Positions 40,001 through 53,239 of a stretch of DNA of 64,000 nucleotides are shown piece after piece (position 1 is the stretch's first letter; each line of letters opens with the position of its first letter). The notes beneath the pieces were generated by a model. It saw only the letters and a program-made list of their open reading frames with translations. It did not search any database and was not told the origin of the DNA. The translations under genes and the position numbers were made by a program. Source of the stretch: Chionis minor (taxonomy: Eukaryota > Chordata > Aves > Charadriiformes > Chionididae). The stretch lies in the NCBI GenBank assembly GCA_013398295.1, contig VZSF01008218.1:749371-813370 (forward strand), given 5' to 3'.

Positions 40001-43000
40001 ATACTTAAGAAAAAACTGAGTAGACAAGTTTAATATTCATATTAAAGTGCAAGTATTACTAGCAGTGCAAGGCATTACATCAAAATGGCAGCTGCAAACG
40101 AGACAGCTTTTGGTGTCCCCTCTCTTGATGTTCACCAATTGCACTTCATCCCTGTTATTAGTTACGATAAGTACAGAACGTGCACATGGTTCAAAGCCAA
40201 GGAACATCCTTCTAGGTTCCTGCAGGGAAGTCACAAGCCCGGGTGACCATAAAAAGGTAAGTAACAGGAATAACACCTGTTCATTTACTACACCTTATCT
40301 GTCATAAATTGTCTGTGATAAATTGTCATCTTCCTACATAAAGCTAACAAAAAGCCCAATTAAGAGACTATTAAAAATAGGAATATTAAACCATGCCAAC
40401 AAGTTATCGGACTCCACAGACCTTGGTTCTTTTTAATCTTGCTTGTGAAGCATTACAGACTCTTGCAAGCCAGAAAATCTATCCTTCATAGCCAAATTTA
40501 CCAGAGTAAAATGACATTATTTAATTAATAACTTGGTTGGGAATCTTAAAGACAGCTCCCTCAAAGTAGAAACTCTGAGGAAGTTAGAAAACTGGCTGGA
40601 AAAATGCAAGAAGAGACAAAATAAATACAATAGTAATGATAGTGTCAGAATTGTTTGGATTCCATTTCAAAACCAGAAAGAATTCAAAATATGATCAGTA
40701 AACTATACAATCCATGCTTATGTTGGATCACCAAGCATGGTCCCAAATAGATGAAACTTTTTGGCTAGAGTTTAGATTACCAAATATCCTCAGGCACAAT
40801 AAGCCAGCTAATCCAGGACCTCCTGCATTACAGCCGCACCTACATCCTGAAAGTCTTTAACATTGAGACAGCACTTTTCCAGGTACAACATCTTTTCCAG
40901 GATGTTTTCCTTTCATCCGTGCTGGATCACATGGGATCATTACAGCTGACAGCACGCTTCATTTAGGCAGTGCCAGCTGTCACACAGGCAGCGTTAGAGG
41001 ACAACTCCCCGAGCTGGATACAGCTACAGCAGAATCCGACCCTAACGCACCACATTCACAGAGGGGGTAAAAAAACCCAACAGTAACACCCTACCCGTAC
41101 CCTTAGGCTTTTTATTGTTAAGATATTCTTGCAGGAGTAGAAATTGCTTGCAATAGTGAATGCTGGTCACTAGTGGACTGTGGTCAAAACATGCTTACCA
41201 CCTTGAAATAGATTCATCTTCGAGGCAGTTGTGTTTTGAACAAATTAAAGACCAGTCCAGGCACTCAGACTTCAGATTTCTTGTTTTCTCAGTATAACTG
41301 TGTGGTCTCAGAGCTTCACTCTCATCTAAACGAGCCCCTTGTCCTCTCATTACATCAGAAGAGGGGAAAAAAACGGCCAAACCTCTGAAGATAGTTCTCC
41401 ATTTGATCACATTCAGCTACTTAGTAGTACCACCTCCTCTAAGACCGCATTCCCGCCCCCCACTTACTTAAGCAACTTCAGTTTCCCCTTGCACGATCGT
41501 CTCAGCCTGACTGAACGCAGGAAAAACCCGTTCAAAATTCCTCAGAAGAGACAGTTTGGGTTACACCGAGCGCCACAACTGATCTCTGCACCAGACTTGG
41601 TATGGTTTTTGCGTGAGTCAATAAATGAACTATGAGTTAAAGATAACAACTATAAATTTAAAACCTGATAATATCTCACACATTAATAATGAATGAAACA
41701 ATAATATGCCATTTTACTGTCCCACTAAAACCCGCATTAAAATCTGTAACGGTTCATCCATGAAGGCACGCTGTGCTGTGAGAGATCTCGATTGAAACAT
41801 ACATTTTCATGTTCTTTCATACATGCAAAGACCTCCTTATGCGGGACAAAAGACCTTAGAAGCACCAATATTTTATCTTTTGGTCTCCACAAACAGCAGA
41901 TGCTGCCACCACACCAGAGGTATTATTATGGGAAATGAGGGAGGAATTACGTTAGCTGGTTTGGGTGTGTAGGGAAGCTGAAGAGCCTAATTCCTAGAGG
42001 CTCAGGACCCTACACTTAAAGCTTTAGTCTCCATGCTTGGAGCCTTAAATGGACTTAGGAGTGCTTCTGCCATCTGCGATTCACTCAGAGAAAGTGCTAA
42101 CAACTATTAAGGTGTACCTCTCCTCTGTGTATTTTACATCCCTCCACAGGTGCAGCATCTACCTCCACATTGCAACGCAAGAATTTGCACGTAGTAAGAC
42201 TCCACAAGGCAGGTTTGTAACTGTCACTCTTTTTTACTCAAGGTTTTTCAATGGCACCAGAATATTTATTTTTTTTTTTTTTAAACATGTCATCTGCCTT
42301 TCATCCCTTAGACCAAAATGCTTTAAAGACTTAAAGCCTGTGCCTAAGTAAGGGGGAAGGCTTGATTTTTCATTCACTCGGTGCTTATTTTGTCTAAGTG
42401 ATACTGGTGGTAGAGTCACAGAAATAGATGGAAATCACACATGGAAAAGTCTTTAAGTTATGTAGCTCTCCAAGTTAGCAGTTGCCAGAAAATGTGATAT
42501 TTGAATCAAAAGGCATACCAGACTTCCCAATTACCTTACTTTGAAGTAACAGCAAGGAAGGCATTGACATTTATGATTAATAGAGAGAAAAAAAAAAAGA
42601 TACTGTGACGTTTGTGTTTTAGTGTGGGATCGCACCTGTGCCAAGCTTATCTGCTTCTATTAAAACATCTAGTAAAGCTGAGATAGCTGCAAGTAGGAGC
42701 ATCAGTGTACTCTGGCATGACGCGGGTTTCTCTTCTTTCCATGATACACTATCTTCTTACCTTCCTTCCTAAAGCTTGAATAAAACCAAGCAATTTTCTT
42801 CATGCTTTTATCTTTGAATTTACGTGGGTCATTTGTATTTAGGAAATCTTTTCATCAAAAGCAAACTAAAAAAAATACCCTTCTTGTGTTGCTGCCCTTT
42901 CAAAGTTTATAAAAAGTGTCATTTAAAAAAAGCTGTGTTTCCAAGAGACCTATAATAATTACATAATTTCAGCTTCCATTTTTACAAAGTAAACTTCTGG

Positions 43001-44843
43001 TTCCTGTGGTGACCTTGAATTATCCTCATTTACTGCATATAATATTTGTTTCCTTTAGTACCCCAGGCCTGTCTTAAAAAGTGGAACTTTCGTAGCAGTC
43101 CACTGCCCTTCAAATGCTCTAAAGAAACACAAATGGCAATCTATTTAAGGAACTGTTTTTCTAACACCAGAGAGAAGTATTTTGCCTTTGGACAGAATGC
43201 AAAATTCCCACTAAAGTCAGTGAAAGAAGTGTTTGGATGATAAACCGAGACCAACAGTGACGTACCACAATCTTTTCCTATTTACATTGGATAAAAAGAG
43301 GGCACTGGACACTGACCAGACAAATGTAAAAACAGGTGGGTTTTTTTTTTTTTTCTAGCAACAAGCTTCCTACAGTCTATCCAAGTCTCCCACCCTCTTT
43401 ACTGCAATTAATCACCCTGAATGATGTGGTACCTGCTGGTTTTTTCCCCCTCCCTGCTCCTCATCTTTGAGAACAAACTCCCTTAATGAAAACACTCTGC
43501 CCCGCGAAGGTTCATAGCTGCTATTCCTCACTCCTTTTCAACTGAAGTTTCGCTCTCTTCCTCACACGGGCAGCAAAACCAAAACCTGCTGTATTTCTCT
43601 GTATATTGCAGTTTATCTTTCTATAAATCGGGCCTGGGACTGATATTAATTTCAGACATTGGTGGGTTTCCTGCACCCTGAAGAGGATTTTCAGGCCATT
43701 CCTTGTGCCCGTTCAGTGCTCTGCTTTCCCCTTCCGAGGCTACAGCGTTCTCCACCTTCCCACACAACTGCTGTACCCCTCCGTTTTCCGGGATGTGGGA
43801 TATGCACGTTCTTTGCCTGGGTGACTTTCATACCCTGTTGCTACGGTGTGTAACTCCCCGTATCTCAGGTTTCTGCTGTTCTCTCCCCTCTTGAGCAAAG
43901 TTGCACGACACACACCTTCAGAAGAGCAGGCCCCAGGAAGAAAAAAGAAGAAATGGGATCTTACTTGGGCAACGTGGACAGAGGAGGCCTCCACGGAAGC
44001 TTACGGGATACAAAGAGGATGAGAAATGGATCCAGGGGTGGAGAAGTGAAGAATGTTCTGTAGGCTTTTACATAGTCTGACATTTCTTGCCTTTTTACTC
44101 TCCAAAACTCAACTTCCCATCAAAACACAGAACTGGCTGATTTTCTAGGTTCATTCACAACTTTCAGTAATTATGTATATCCATTTATGCTTCAGATTAT
44201 TTTTAATTTTGAGCTTCTTGCCAAATTTCATTTTGGGTAAACACCTTTGAGTACCTGAAGCCAAATTTGTGTTAAGTGTAATATTCCTCACTCCTCTCTC
44301 TTCCCTGGAGTGCTTCCATGTGCTCTTACACAGCTGCTATGCTCCACTTAACTGATAACTGATGTTTTTCACACCCATACATTTTTCCTGAGGTCTATTG
44401 TTGCCCAGCTCTAACTTCCGATTCCTATGTAACACACTGGAATTTTAACAACTGCTCTTACATTACACATGAATGTTTTATATCTATATTTTATAGTGAT
44501 CATAGAAGAACTAAGTAAACACATACTGTTTTGAAATGTCTTAACAGGGACTATCCCAAACTGGAAAAAAGGAATAAAAATATAGCTGCTCAAAATTTTA
44601 GATCTCTCTCCTAAACGTACGGAACACATTTTCTTGTTTCAATAACCGTGTTCTTTAAAGGAAAATAAAGATAATCAGGAAATTATCAGAACTCAAGACA
44701 AAAATCTAAAAAAAAAAAATAAAAGCCAGCATCGCATAATCCTCCATTACCCTCCAGGACCTCTATATAGCTAAAAATAAAATAGCGAGTCACAGTATTT
44801 CTGGTACTATAGAACGCCAGTCCCTGTAAGGCATATTTAGTAC

Positions 44844-44876
44844 TTTTGTTTGTGGTTTGGTTGTTTTTTTTTTTTC
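44844..44876 (+). repeat. T-run/GG low-complexity tract
   Basis: TTTTGTTTGTGGTTTGGTTG followed by twelve T. Same class as 15533-15602 but with fewer G runs. Confidence 0.7.
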
Positions 44877-45403
44877 CTTCTTTAATTATTAACCTCAGTG
44901 GAAAAACTCAGTTCAAGATTCTCTTTTAAAATAAAGAGATTTCATCTCTGGAAACAGACTACTCAGGGGATCACAAAATCCCTGGCATTCTTGGCCTTTT
45001 AAACTCATTAACCTCCTTACAACTGTTATCAGGGGACTTTCAATACTAAGAGAACTAAACAGCTAATACTTTCAAACGCTGGACTGTCACTGATGACAAT
45101 GAATGGCTTTGGACCTGGAGTGCCGGAAAGCTGCCAGTTCTGGTCAAAGATTTACTAAAGTTTACCTTGAATTCTTAGACTGTACTCTAAATCCCTGTAT
45201 TTGGATTTCAGGCTTTGGCACCGGCCCATTTGTATCCCTAACACTAATAAATTATGCAGTTAATTTCATCCTGATTTAAGAACCTGAACTGACACCTGAA
45301 CAGTGGCTTAATATGAACTGAGTGTTCTCAGAACGTCATGGAACGAGTGTTTCAGTCCTAAACAGACAAAAATTACTGAAGTACAAGTTCAGATTTGATT
45401 TCG

Positions 45404-45456
45404 CTACTTGTTAAAAAAGTAGTTTACTTCTACAAGTTTACTACTTGTTAAAAAAA
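45404..45456 (+). repeat. Short direct and inverted repeat cluster
   Basis: CTACTTGTTAAAAAA occurs at 45404 and again at 45441. Between them AAGTAGTTTACTTCTACAAG contains inverted copies of the same words, giving small hairpin potential. No wider element is recognisable. Confidence 0.6.
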
Positions 45457-46182
45457 TAAATTAACAAAACAACACTTCTGAACCTACAGAATGTTATTTC
45501 TCATCAGGAATGAGGAGGATACCTCTATTAACCTCTGCCACCTCCAGTTCCTGGGAAAGACCTTCAGCCTGCCCGACGCAGAGCGCCTCCGCGGGACTCT
45601 CCCACTGAAACCTGCACAGAGATGAACTTCCACTCAAGAACTGTTGGGGAAATTATTGTTATAACAATATTAACTTACTTGTAAGTCTGCACTATAATAC
45701 GACCTCATTCCAAAGTATCAAGAGGACTCCTACTGAGAAATAAAAAAAGAATTAGAAACCCTACAACTCTTTAGACAAAGTACCATGCAGGCTGCCAAGG
45801 AAGATGCACCCTAGGCTAGATGGCTCTCCATAACCATACACTACAGTCCTACTGACAGATATCACTATTCTAATTCCTATATAATGCACGTTTTATCTGG
45901 AACTTATTACTTACCCCCAGGGTCCTGATATCATTAGAAGAATACCAGAGGGACTCGTACACAAACTTGTGCTGGCACCAAGTAGTGCGCTGTAACATAT
46001 TACTTTGAGAACGCACCAGCTCCGCATGATAGTCATTTAAAATAATCCAAGGACAACATACCAGAAGGTATTTGTACAAAGTCACAGAATGGCTCTGCTT
46101 TGCAAAAGGAATGGGGCGCAGGGTGAAGGGAGGAAAAGGGTGGGCAACCAAACTGATGTAGTGGGGATTTCAAGTCTATGAT

Positions 46183-46653
46183 CCTAGAACAGTTTGGGTC
46201 CGAAGGGACCTCTGAAGGTCGTCTAGTCCCCATCCCCCCTGCAATGAGCAGGAACATCTTCTGCTAGATCAGATTGCTCCGAGCCGCATCCAACCTGACC
46301 TGGAGTGTGCCCAGGGATGGGGCATCTACCACCTCGCTGGGCAACCCGTTCCAAGGTTTCACCACCTGCACTGGAAAAAAGGTCTTCCTTCTAGCTAGTC
46401 TAAATCTTCCCTCTTTTTGTTTAAAGCCATCGCCCCTTGCTCTAGTGCAACAGGCCCAGCTAAGAAGTTTGCCCCCATCTTTCTTGTAGGCCCCCTTAAG
46501 TACTGAAAGGCTGCTATAAGGTCTCCCTGGAGCCTTCTCTTCTCCAGGCTGAACAACCCCAACTGTCTCACAGCAGAGGTGCTCCATCCCTCTGATCGTT
46601 TTTGTGGCCCTCCCCTGGGCCCCTTCCAGCAGGTTCATATCTTTCCTCATGCC
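46183..46653 (-). mobile_element. CR1 LINE, 3' fragment (subfamily B)
   Basis: Reverse-strand CR1. The 3' end near 46183 reads AACAGTTTGGGTCCGAAGGG, followed by the tail segment CTGCAATGAGCAGGAACATC. ORF2 C-terminal coding then extends to about 46650 (CCAGCAGGTTCATATCTTTC). It is clearly closer to the copy at 59009-59560 than to the three subfamily A copies. The terminal octamers are eroded, so it is an older insertion. Confidence 0.92.
46264..46636 (-). pseudogene. CR1 ORF2 C-terminal remnant with internal frameshifts
   Basis: On the minus strand the frame reads NLLEGAQGRATKTIRGMEHL, then VVQPGEEKAPGRPYSS, which is the CR1 '[13 protein letters not shown]' stretch in a shifted frame. It returns to the normal frame at LKGAYKKDGGKLLSWACC and runs to WNGLPSEVVDAPSLGTLQ and a stop. 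So there are at least two compensating indels. The open frame continues beyond the element to 46749 by chance. Confidence 0.85.
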
Positions 46654-49423
46654 ACACACAAAGATCCTAACTAAGAGAGCACGAGGCTCTGTGGACATCA
46701 ATCTGAAAGAGTATCCAAGAGTAAAAGTCACTCCAGGTAATGCCATCAAAAGTTAGCTTTTTCAGTGGCATCTAACTATATGGATATTATATAAAATTTT
46801 ACTCTGGATTGACAGAAATGGCAGTTTCCAAGAAGCACTTTCACAGTACATACTTATGAAGTATCATTAGTGGGCTATGATAACATGTGATAAAATAGTA
46901 CACTACATTTTCTTCCATGCAACTTCATGTAGGACTTTTAAGAAATCAAATTGCTGTTCTGTTTGAAATCACCAAAACCTATTTGTCAATAACTTCTAAA
47001 AAAATCAATTTCTACCAGTAGCTGCATTGAGAGAGAAAGCATTCGCTTTTTTTATCTCTTTGCTGCTACTATCAGTGCGTAAAATCATTATAAGAATTTG
47101 GTCAGCTTCAATTTTTTACCAAGAAAGGATAAAGTAGAAAAGTTCTGGTTTAACCATTATGCAGTCACTGAGCTGTATTTTAAGTACCTACACAATGAAT
47201 GCTTACTTCTTAAGTTCTATAGTAACAGAGTTTCTTCCAAACAGGATAAAAGGATCACCAAGACAATCAGCCACCTGGATAAATTAAACAGTTAAGGTAT
47301 AATTTCTCACTAAAACTGAGCACTTGCAGCTCCATTTGAAGTCAGACTGGAGATATCTCAGCACTCGTAGAAGCCGGAGACTTCAGAGCTCCTTTAACCT
47401 GCAGGGCACTGCCTAATTCTACTACACCGATCAACCAGTTCCAACCCGGAAGCTTCCTTCTTGACCTAAATTTATTTCTGGTCTAGCTCAGATCAGACCA
47501 AGATGCCCTGCAAAGTACTCATGAGGCTTATAAAGAGGGCAACAGAGGAAGAAAGTGAGCTATTCAATTTTCTCGTGGACAAAAATACCTGCAGACACAT
47601 ATCCTAACAGACCGGTACATTATCTTGTGATTGAATGTATCATGTATTTCCAACTCAATTGGCCAACACCAGGGAGTAGCAAAGTTTGGAGTAACATTAA
47701 GCATTAACCTGTCATATATACTGCAAATAACCATTTCAGACCCCTTTGAAAAGTAGAATAGCCCAGAATATCGTCAATCTATTTCTTACGTAAACATATA
47801 TAAACAGCACCAAACTTTCTCTGACTTTTGGTAGTCAGGCTTGCAAAAATTCTGCCACTACCCAGGACCTATGGATTATACTTGACACAGCAACGGGCCT
47901 CCACATTCTGATGTTCACCTCTGGAGGGGAGGAAAAAACAATTACAATTTGCAGACACAGAATGATAGTCTATATGTAATTTATCGTTATGAATACCTCG
48001 TTCTGTGTTGAGAGCATAAGCTTCAAAGGAGATGAAAGGAAACAGCATTAAAAAAGCTAAGTCCAAAACCATTGCACTGAAGAATTAAGTGAACTCTTAA
48101 CACATCAACAGGCACACTGATAAAGAACAGCAGAAGGATGGCCTAGAAAGGCACAAATGCACTGAGCACTTAAAAAAGAATTATGTAATATTCAACATTT
48201 TCTTTTCACTGTCTTCTCACAGACCAGCTACTTCTGTGACGGATATTGCTCTCATCTTGCCACTTCTTCCTTTCATTCCAGTCTTGAAAAGCTGTGTTAA
48301 ATTTCCCAAGGGCTCAGCATTCAGTAAATGCTCCTGTTACTACGTACTTCCATGTCTCTGCTGTAATAGCCATCTCAACAAATAAGCCACATAAAATTCT
48401 TAACAAATCTACAGTTATATGAAAACATAAGAATTATTAAAAGCCAATGCAACATTTTAAATGATTGATCACCGCTTTTACAGCCATTTAGCTGCTAGTC
48501 CTTCCTTACTGACATCTAATCAATTGATTCAAGGGGGTTTGCAGAATTTATGATAATTCCACAAGTGAGAAACATTTAATTGCCTATTCTTTTACGCCTT
48601 CCACAATCTCGTATAGACCTCAAACTGAGCCTAACACTTACTCTGACAGAACAGCACATCGCAGAAACACCCAACTTTGGTGCTACAGTTAATAGAAGAT
48701 TTGGTCCCATTTATATATATGAAAAAATATGTATTTTACACATACATATTTATACCGCCATACCCTAGGAATGGAAGCATTCAGAGAATACAGTTGGGCA
48801 GAGAGCAGAACTGATGTATTGCACAGAATGTTAAGATAAATTTACTTCTAATATGGAAGAACTCCTGAAAACTATAAAGACTTGTCAAAATAAGATTCCT
48901 GAAAGAAGACTGTGAATCAAGCTATTTAACTGGCTTTGGATTTGACTGCACAATATGAAATAAAATAAAAGACCAAAAAGTGAAATATTTATTTCCTGTC
49001 AAAAAATAAACAAAGAAGAGAGTTTGGGTATAATCTTTTCCCCTCTCCCAGTTAATAAAACCCAGTTAAACTGACAGTTTTGTAAGTATTCCAGTTTTGG
49101 CAGAACTATATTTTTCGGAAAATTTATTTATTAAAAATGGAATTTAATCCTCTCCACTACGAAAAGGCAGCCAACATTGATGTAATCTTACAAACCACCT
49201 AGAATCTTTGATTTAAGAGTTGCAAATTCAAGAGACAAATGAGACAAGCTGCTTTCAGCCTTCCCATGAAATATTCCTCTTGTGGATTGTTCGAGTTGTT
49301 TTTAAATTACCAAAAAAAAAAATAGTAGTGAAACGTAAGCAACAAGAAATAAAAGGACAGAGTACGCTGAAATAATTGATAGACAAGGATGGAATTTGAC
49401 TCACAGACAGGTAATGAAATTGA

Positions 49424-49439
49424 TTTTTTTTTTTTTTTT
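49424..49439 (+). repeat. T16 homopolymer
   Basis: Sixteen T on the plus strand (A on the KCNMA1 strand). No retrocopy or SINE body adjoins it. Confidence 0.85.
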
Positions 49440-50923
49440 AAAAGCTGGCTAAAGGTCTAGCTACTAAGCTTCTAAGTTCCCAAATTGCTCTATGCCCTAC
49501 TTTCTCCACTTGTTTTAAAGTCATGCCAAAAGGCCCAGGCACCTGCCCTGCCCTCATGAAATACAGTTCCCCAAAGACGACTCGAAGTCTTCTATCAAAA
49601 CACGCTCCATAACAAAGGCATTATGACACAGAAATCATGTCTAACTGGTGCCATAATAAAAACAGAATGTGTGCTAAGGAGCCTGCCAAACTACAAACCC
49701 TGCACTGCAAACAGATACCATCCTTTAATTTCTTCGTTGCCATTTCTTTTCCAATCTAATTCACTTCTTCGCAGCACACATACCGTTTACCTTTTGCATG
49801 CCTCCCAAACCGGGTAATACAATTCAATTTTTACAGCCATTTTTACATTCCTATTCCCAGCGATGCAATGAGTACGTTGAAAGTATTGCAGAAAATTTAA
49901 AGAACAAGGTAATTTTGGCAACGAAAACGCCTGCGTAGAGATTTTATATTCTTCCGACACAAATGTAAATTTGGGGGCAAAATTGGGTTGGCGGCATACC
50001 TTTCACGATTTCTAGTCTGGCTAATGTTTTTCCAAGTTTTAAACACGTATACTATTTTTCCGAAGGAGTGGCTTTGTTTCTTTTTGTTTCAAACAAAGTC
50101 AATCCATTTATTTTCAAGCAAAGCCATACAGGGAGGTATACCTTGTTCGCAGAATGTATTAAATATATTTGCGTTATTAATAACAAAACAAAATATTTAG
50201 CTTTTTAGCCCTGCAACAGAAGCAAGCGTTTCAAACTGCCACGTTAACCCTTTGACTTAAAAGCAACACAACACAAAAAGTAAATAGTCCAACACCAAGA
50301 TTAGTCTTCCCCTCGCGATGCGTCACCAATTACATTCCGGGTTATATAATGCATTATGTGTTTATTCTGGCTCCGATTCTTTCACCTGTTCTCCCCTGGC
50401 ACGGCTAGCACTTACCGGAGGGGTCCATTTGAGATTTAATTAATTTACCCCATCTACTAGGATTTTGAAGTAGTAGCACGCTAACAAGAACCCTGGTTCT
50501 TTCCTTTCTTGGGTACAGAAAAAGAATCTAGACACAGAGAGATTTTCCTTTTAAGAGCAGAATAAAGCATTCACAAATAAATATCTGGGGAGAACACGTG
50601 CTGTTCAAAGAAGCTAAAAATAGTACAATCAACAAGCATATGTTTAACTGGGAACCTTCCTAGATTCTAAAAGTAACATTATTCTTTAAGTCCAGCGTGG
50701 ATACGACTACTCAGAAATTGTCTGGGTTTTTTTTTAATGGCAATGGAGCAAGCATATTCAAAATGTCTGCACACAGATAAAGCAAATACCACACACTGCA
50801 TATTGAACGACAGATTCCCTTCTTCTTGTCATCAGTCTTCATTCCCTCCACCATGTCATTTTTCTATTCATACAATTTCCTCAACGCACGACAGCTAAAG
50901 TTTCATTTCGTCCAAAAATAAAG

Positions 50924-50943
50924 ATATTTATTTATTTATTTAT
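50924..50943 (+). repeat. (ATTT)n microsatellite
   Basis: About five ATTT units in a row. Confidence 0.85.
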
Positions 50944-52855
50944 CTGCTTATGTGAAAAAAATAGATCTTCAAGAAGGGAACTCAGTATGGCACAGCTCGT
51001 TTTAACCACCTGTAGTTCTTTAAAAATAGCAACTGCTCTAATGGACTCGCAAACCACAGTCCCTTCGTAAATCTAACAAACCGGGTGAGTGGATGTACAT
51101 TAATGAAATCATCTGCTTTATATGGACTGGGGCAAACCAGTTCTTTCCCAATCCCCCTCTCCTGGCTTTCTCCTCGTTATCAGCTTGCAGATCATAAGAT
51201 GCATGAGGCAGAGGATCGCCCCTTTGTCAAAGCTGGTAATAGGATCTGGCATAACTAAGCCTGCAAAACCGCACGCCCTCCGAATACTACAATAATAAAA
51301 ATAGTTCAGATAGACCTTTTCAGTTGCTAAGTCCAATTTTGAATACACAACGCTCCTTGTATAGAGCGGAACATTTTAAAACAATATCCTAGAGCCCTAG
51401 TCATGAATTTTCCCACTTGCAAAAAATACTACAAAAACCCACAAGCCTTTCAGCCCTCTCAATGGAACTTAAACGGTGCAGAAGCATTGCCACGCGGTAC
51501 AGGAATGAGTTTTACTTTAAACGTATCAATATGAAACGCGACCCAGGTTGCAATGAGTGCAGCCACCTCTCCAAAGTCTGTCTCCATAATGGATACCCCC
51601 CATCTCTCCCAATATTAAAACATTTGCATAAAGTCTTAGCTCTAAGTGTCACACAGCAACACAAGAACCTCAGGTTTTTACCTTCAGCAGCCTGGTGACA
51701 TGCTTAAAGAGCATCAACTACATAACCTAATCAGAGGCCCGAGGCCAGAAGACAAATAGAAACAACTTACAATTAAATCCTGAAGAATCTAAAGATAGTT
51801 TATATCAATCTAGCATTTTCTACAGGATCTGCAAGGAATTAAACCAATATTTTAATTTAAAATCATTGATTTTTTATTTTTTTTTTTTTAAATAAAAGAG
51901 CGATCTAACACTTTAGTTTACCATGATGTTCTTTTAAGTTATTAGAAATGCGCCCAAGCAAGCTGGTTGTGTAGACATCCAGGAACCAACAACAATTTAA
52001 TTACAGGGGTGAAGAACCCGCTACTTTCACAGATATTAATGGCCAAAACACTGCTATGGTCTAAGACACGTAATTTGTTCTGAGATTAAGTGAACTGCTA
52101 TTTCCATCAGCTCTCAGAGCACATCCTCATTTACCTTCAACCGTTAGAGCCATCAATTTTAAAAGTCATGGGCATTATGGTTGGTTCTTTTTTTACAGGA
52201 ATTCCACAATAGCCTACATTTACATACCATTTAAAATCCAGAGTATTTTAGAAACCCGCAGAAACTAGTCTTACATTCACTGCTGAAAACAATCCATTCC
52301 CAGGACCAAAACTATTTATCCCTAGGAAAAGACAACTCAATTTAAGAAACATTTAAAATGGCTCCTCTACTTCTTCCTCATAAACATTTTTTACTGAGCT
52401 GAGACTCTAAATACAGGAGATGGCCTTTAGAAATCTGTTTATATTGCCCGAAGCTTTTTCTAGAACTTTTACCTTTAACTGAAAATATCATTACCTTGCT
52501 CTCCACTTCAAATAAACGTTTTGAAAACAAAAGCTCCAGAGCTCAAGTTCTCAGCAACAGGGAAAGTGCCCTAAAAACAGTCTAGGCACAAAGCTCTATC
52601 GCCTGTAGCCTCAGACTAGAGCAAACAAGCAACAACTGCTTCAAACAACCTGTCCCAAACCCTTCTTCTTCACGGTCAGCCAGGAAAAATATCTTTATCC
52701 ATACCATCAGCCTTCCAAAATTCTCAGAAGTCAATATTTTTTTTAAAAGAGGTAATTTTGGAACAGTTACACTAGAATTAATCAACAGTTCTGTTGCAGC
52801 CCAATACCCGTGACATTTTGAGGTAGTAAGATGTCACCCCAAGTCACAGTCTTAC

Positions 52856-52998
52856 CGTCATCTTGGCCATCCTGGTGGTTCACCATCCCCTCCGGAGCAG
52901 CCGGCCAGGGGCAGCACAGCCCCAGCACCAACAGAGAGCTTGTGAGCAACAGCCGAACACCGAAGCTGGAGTCACAACGTAATAAAAGAAAGAGGTTT
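52856..52998 (-). other. Exon-like segment with signal-peptide-like frame (candidate exon)
   Basis: On the minus strand a T-rich approach including T23 leads to ACTCTTCCAG, or an alternative GTGACTCCAG 33 bases later. The donor is GATGACG|GTAAGA at 52855. The frame reads RLLLTSSLLVLGLCCPWPAAPEG, a hydrophobic, signal-peptide-like run with a small-residue end, then MVNHQDGQDDG. Lengths of 143 or 110 bases are not multiples of three and the end phase (1) does not fit KCNMA1 exon 2. It cannot be a neutral KCNMA1 cassette. I do not recognise the protein. Confidence 0.25.
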
Positions 52999-53051
52999 CT
53001 GGAAGAGTCGTTATAGGAACCCACACGTAAAAAATAAAAGAGAAACAATTT

Positions 53052-53074
53052 AAAAAAAAAAAAAAAAAAAAAAA
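53052..53074 (+). repeat. A23 homopolymer
   Basis: Twenty-three A on the plus strand, so T on the KCNMA1 strand. Read on the minus strand it lies upstream of the exon-like segment 52856-52998 as part of its pyrimidine-rich approach. No retrogene body is seen on its 5' side on the plus strand. Confidence 0.9.
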
Positions 53075-53239
53075 CAACTTATCTGGAATTTGCCCTAAAA
53101 ACATGGCTAACTTTACCTTTAGAAGAAGCAAGATGCAGTAAGGGAACAAAAGAATTCCCCTGGGCTCTACCTCAGCATTTATACCCTCAAGACTAAGCTG
53201 GCCCAGCTGTGGGACTGTGGCCCATTAACAAGTGCAGCA

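Larger units (their letters stand above)
37009..46182. other. Gene-free intron
   Basis: No gene recognised. The longest frame (177 codons, 37719-38252, plus) includes a Lys run from an A11 tract and has no motif. Low-complexity pieces: A/C tract 37837-37868, T/G tract near 39150, A/C tract 41066-41081, T14 at 43341. Confidence 0.7.
46654..52780. other. Gene-free intron
   Basis: AT-rich unique sequence with T16 (49424) and (ATTT)n (50924). Frames are 93 codons or shorter and unrecognisable. No transposon seen. Confidence 0.7.

Noticed and set aside
53052..53074. Poly-A tail of a retrocopy
   Set aside because: No gene-like or SINE-like body lies 5' of the A23 run on the plus strand, and no flanking duplication was seen.
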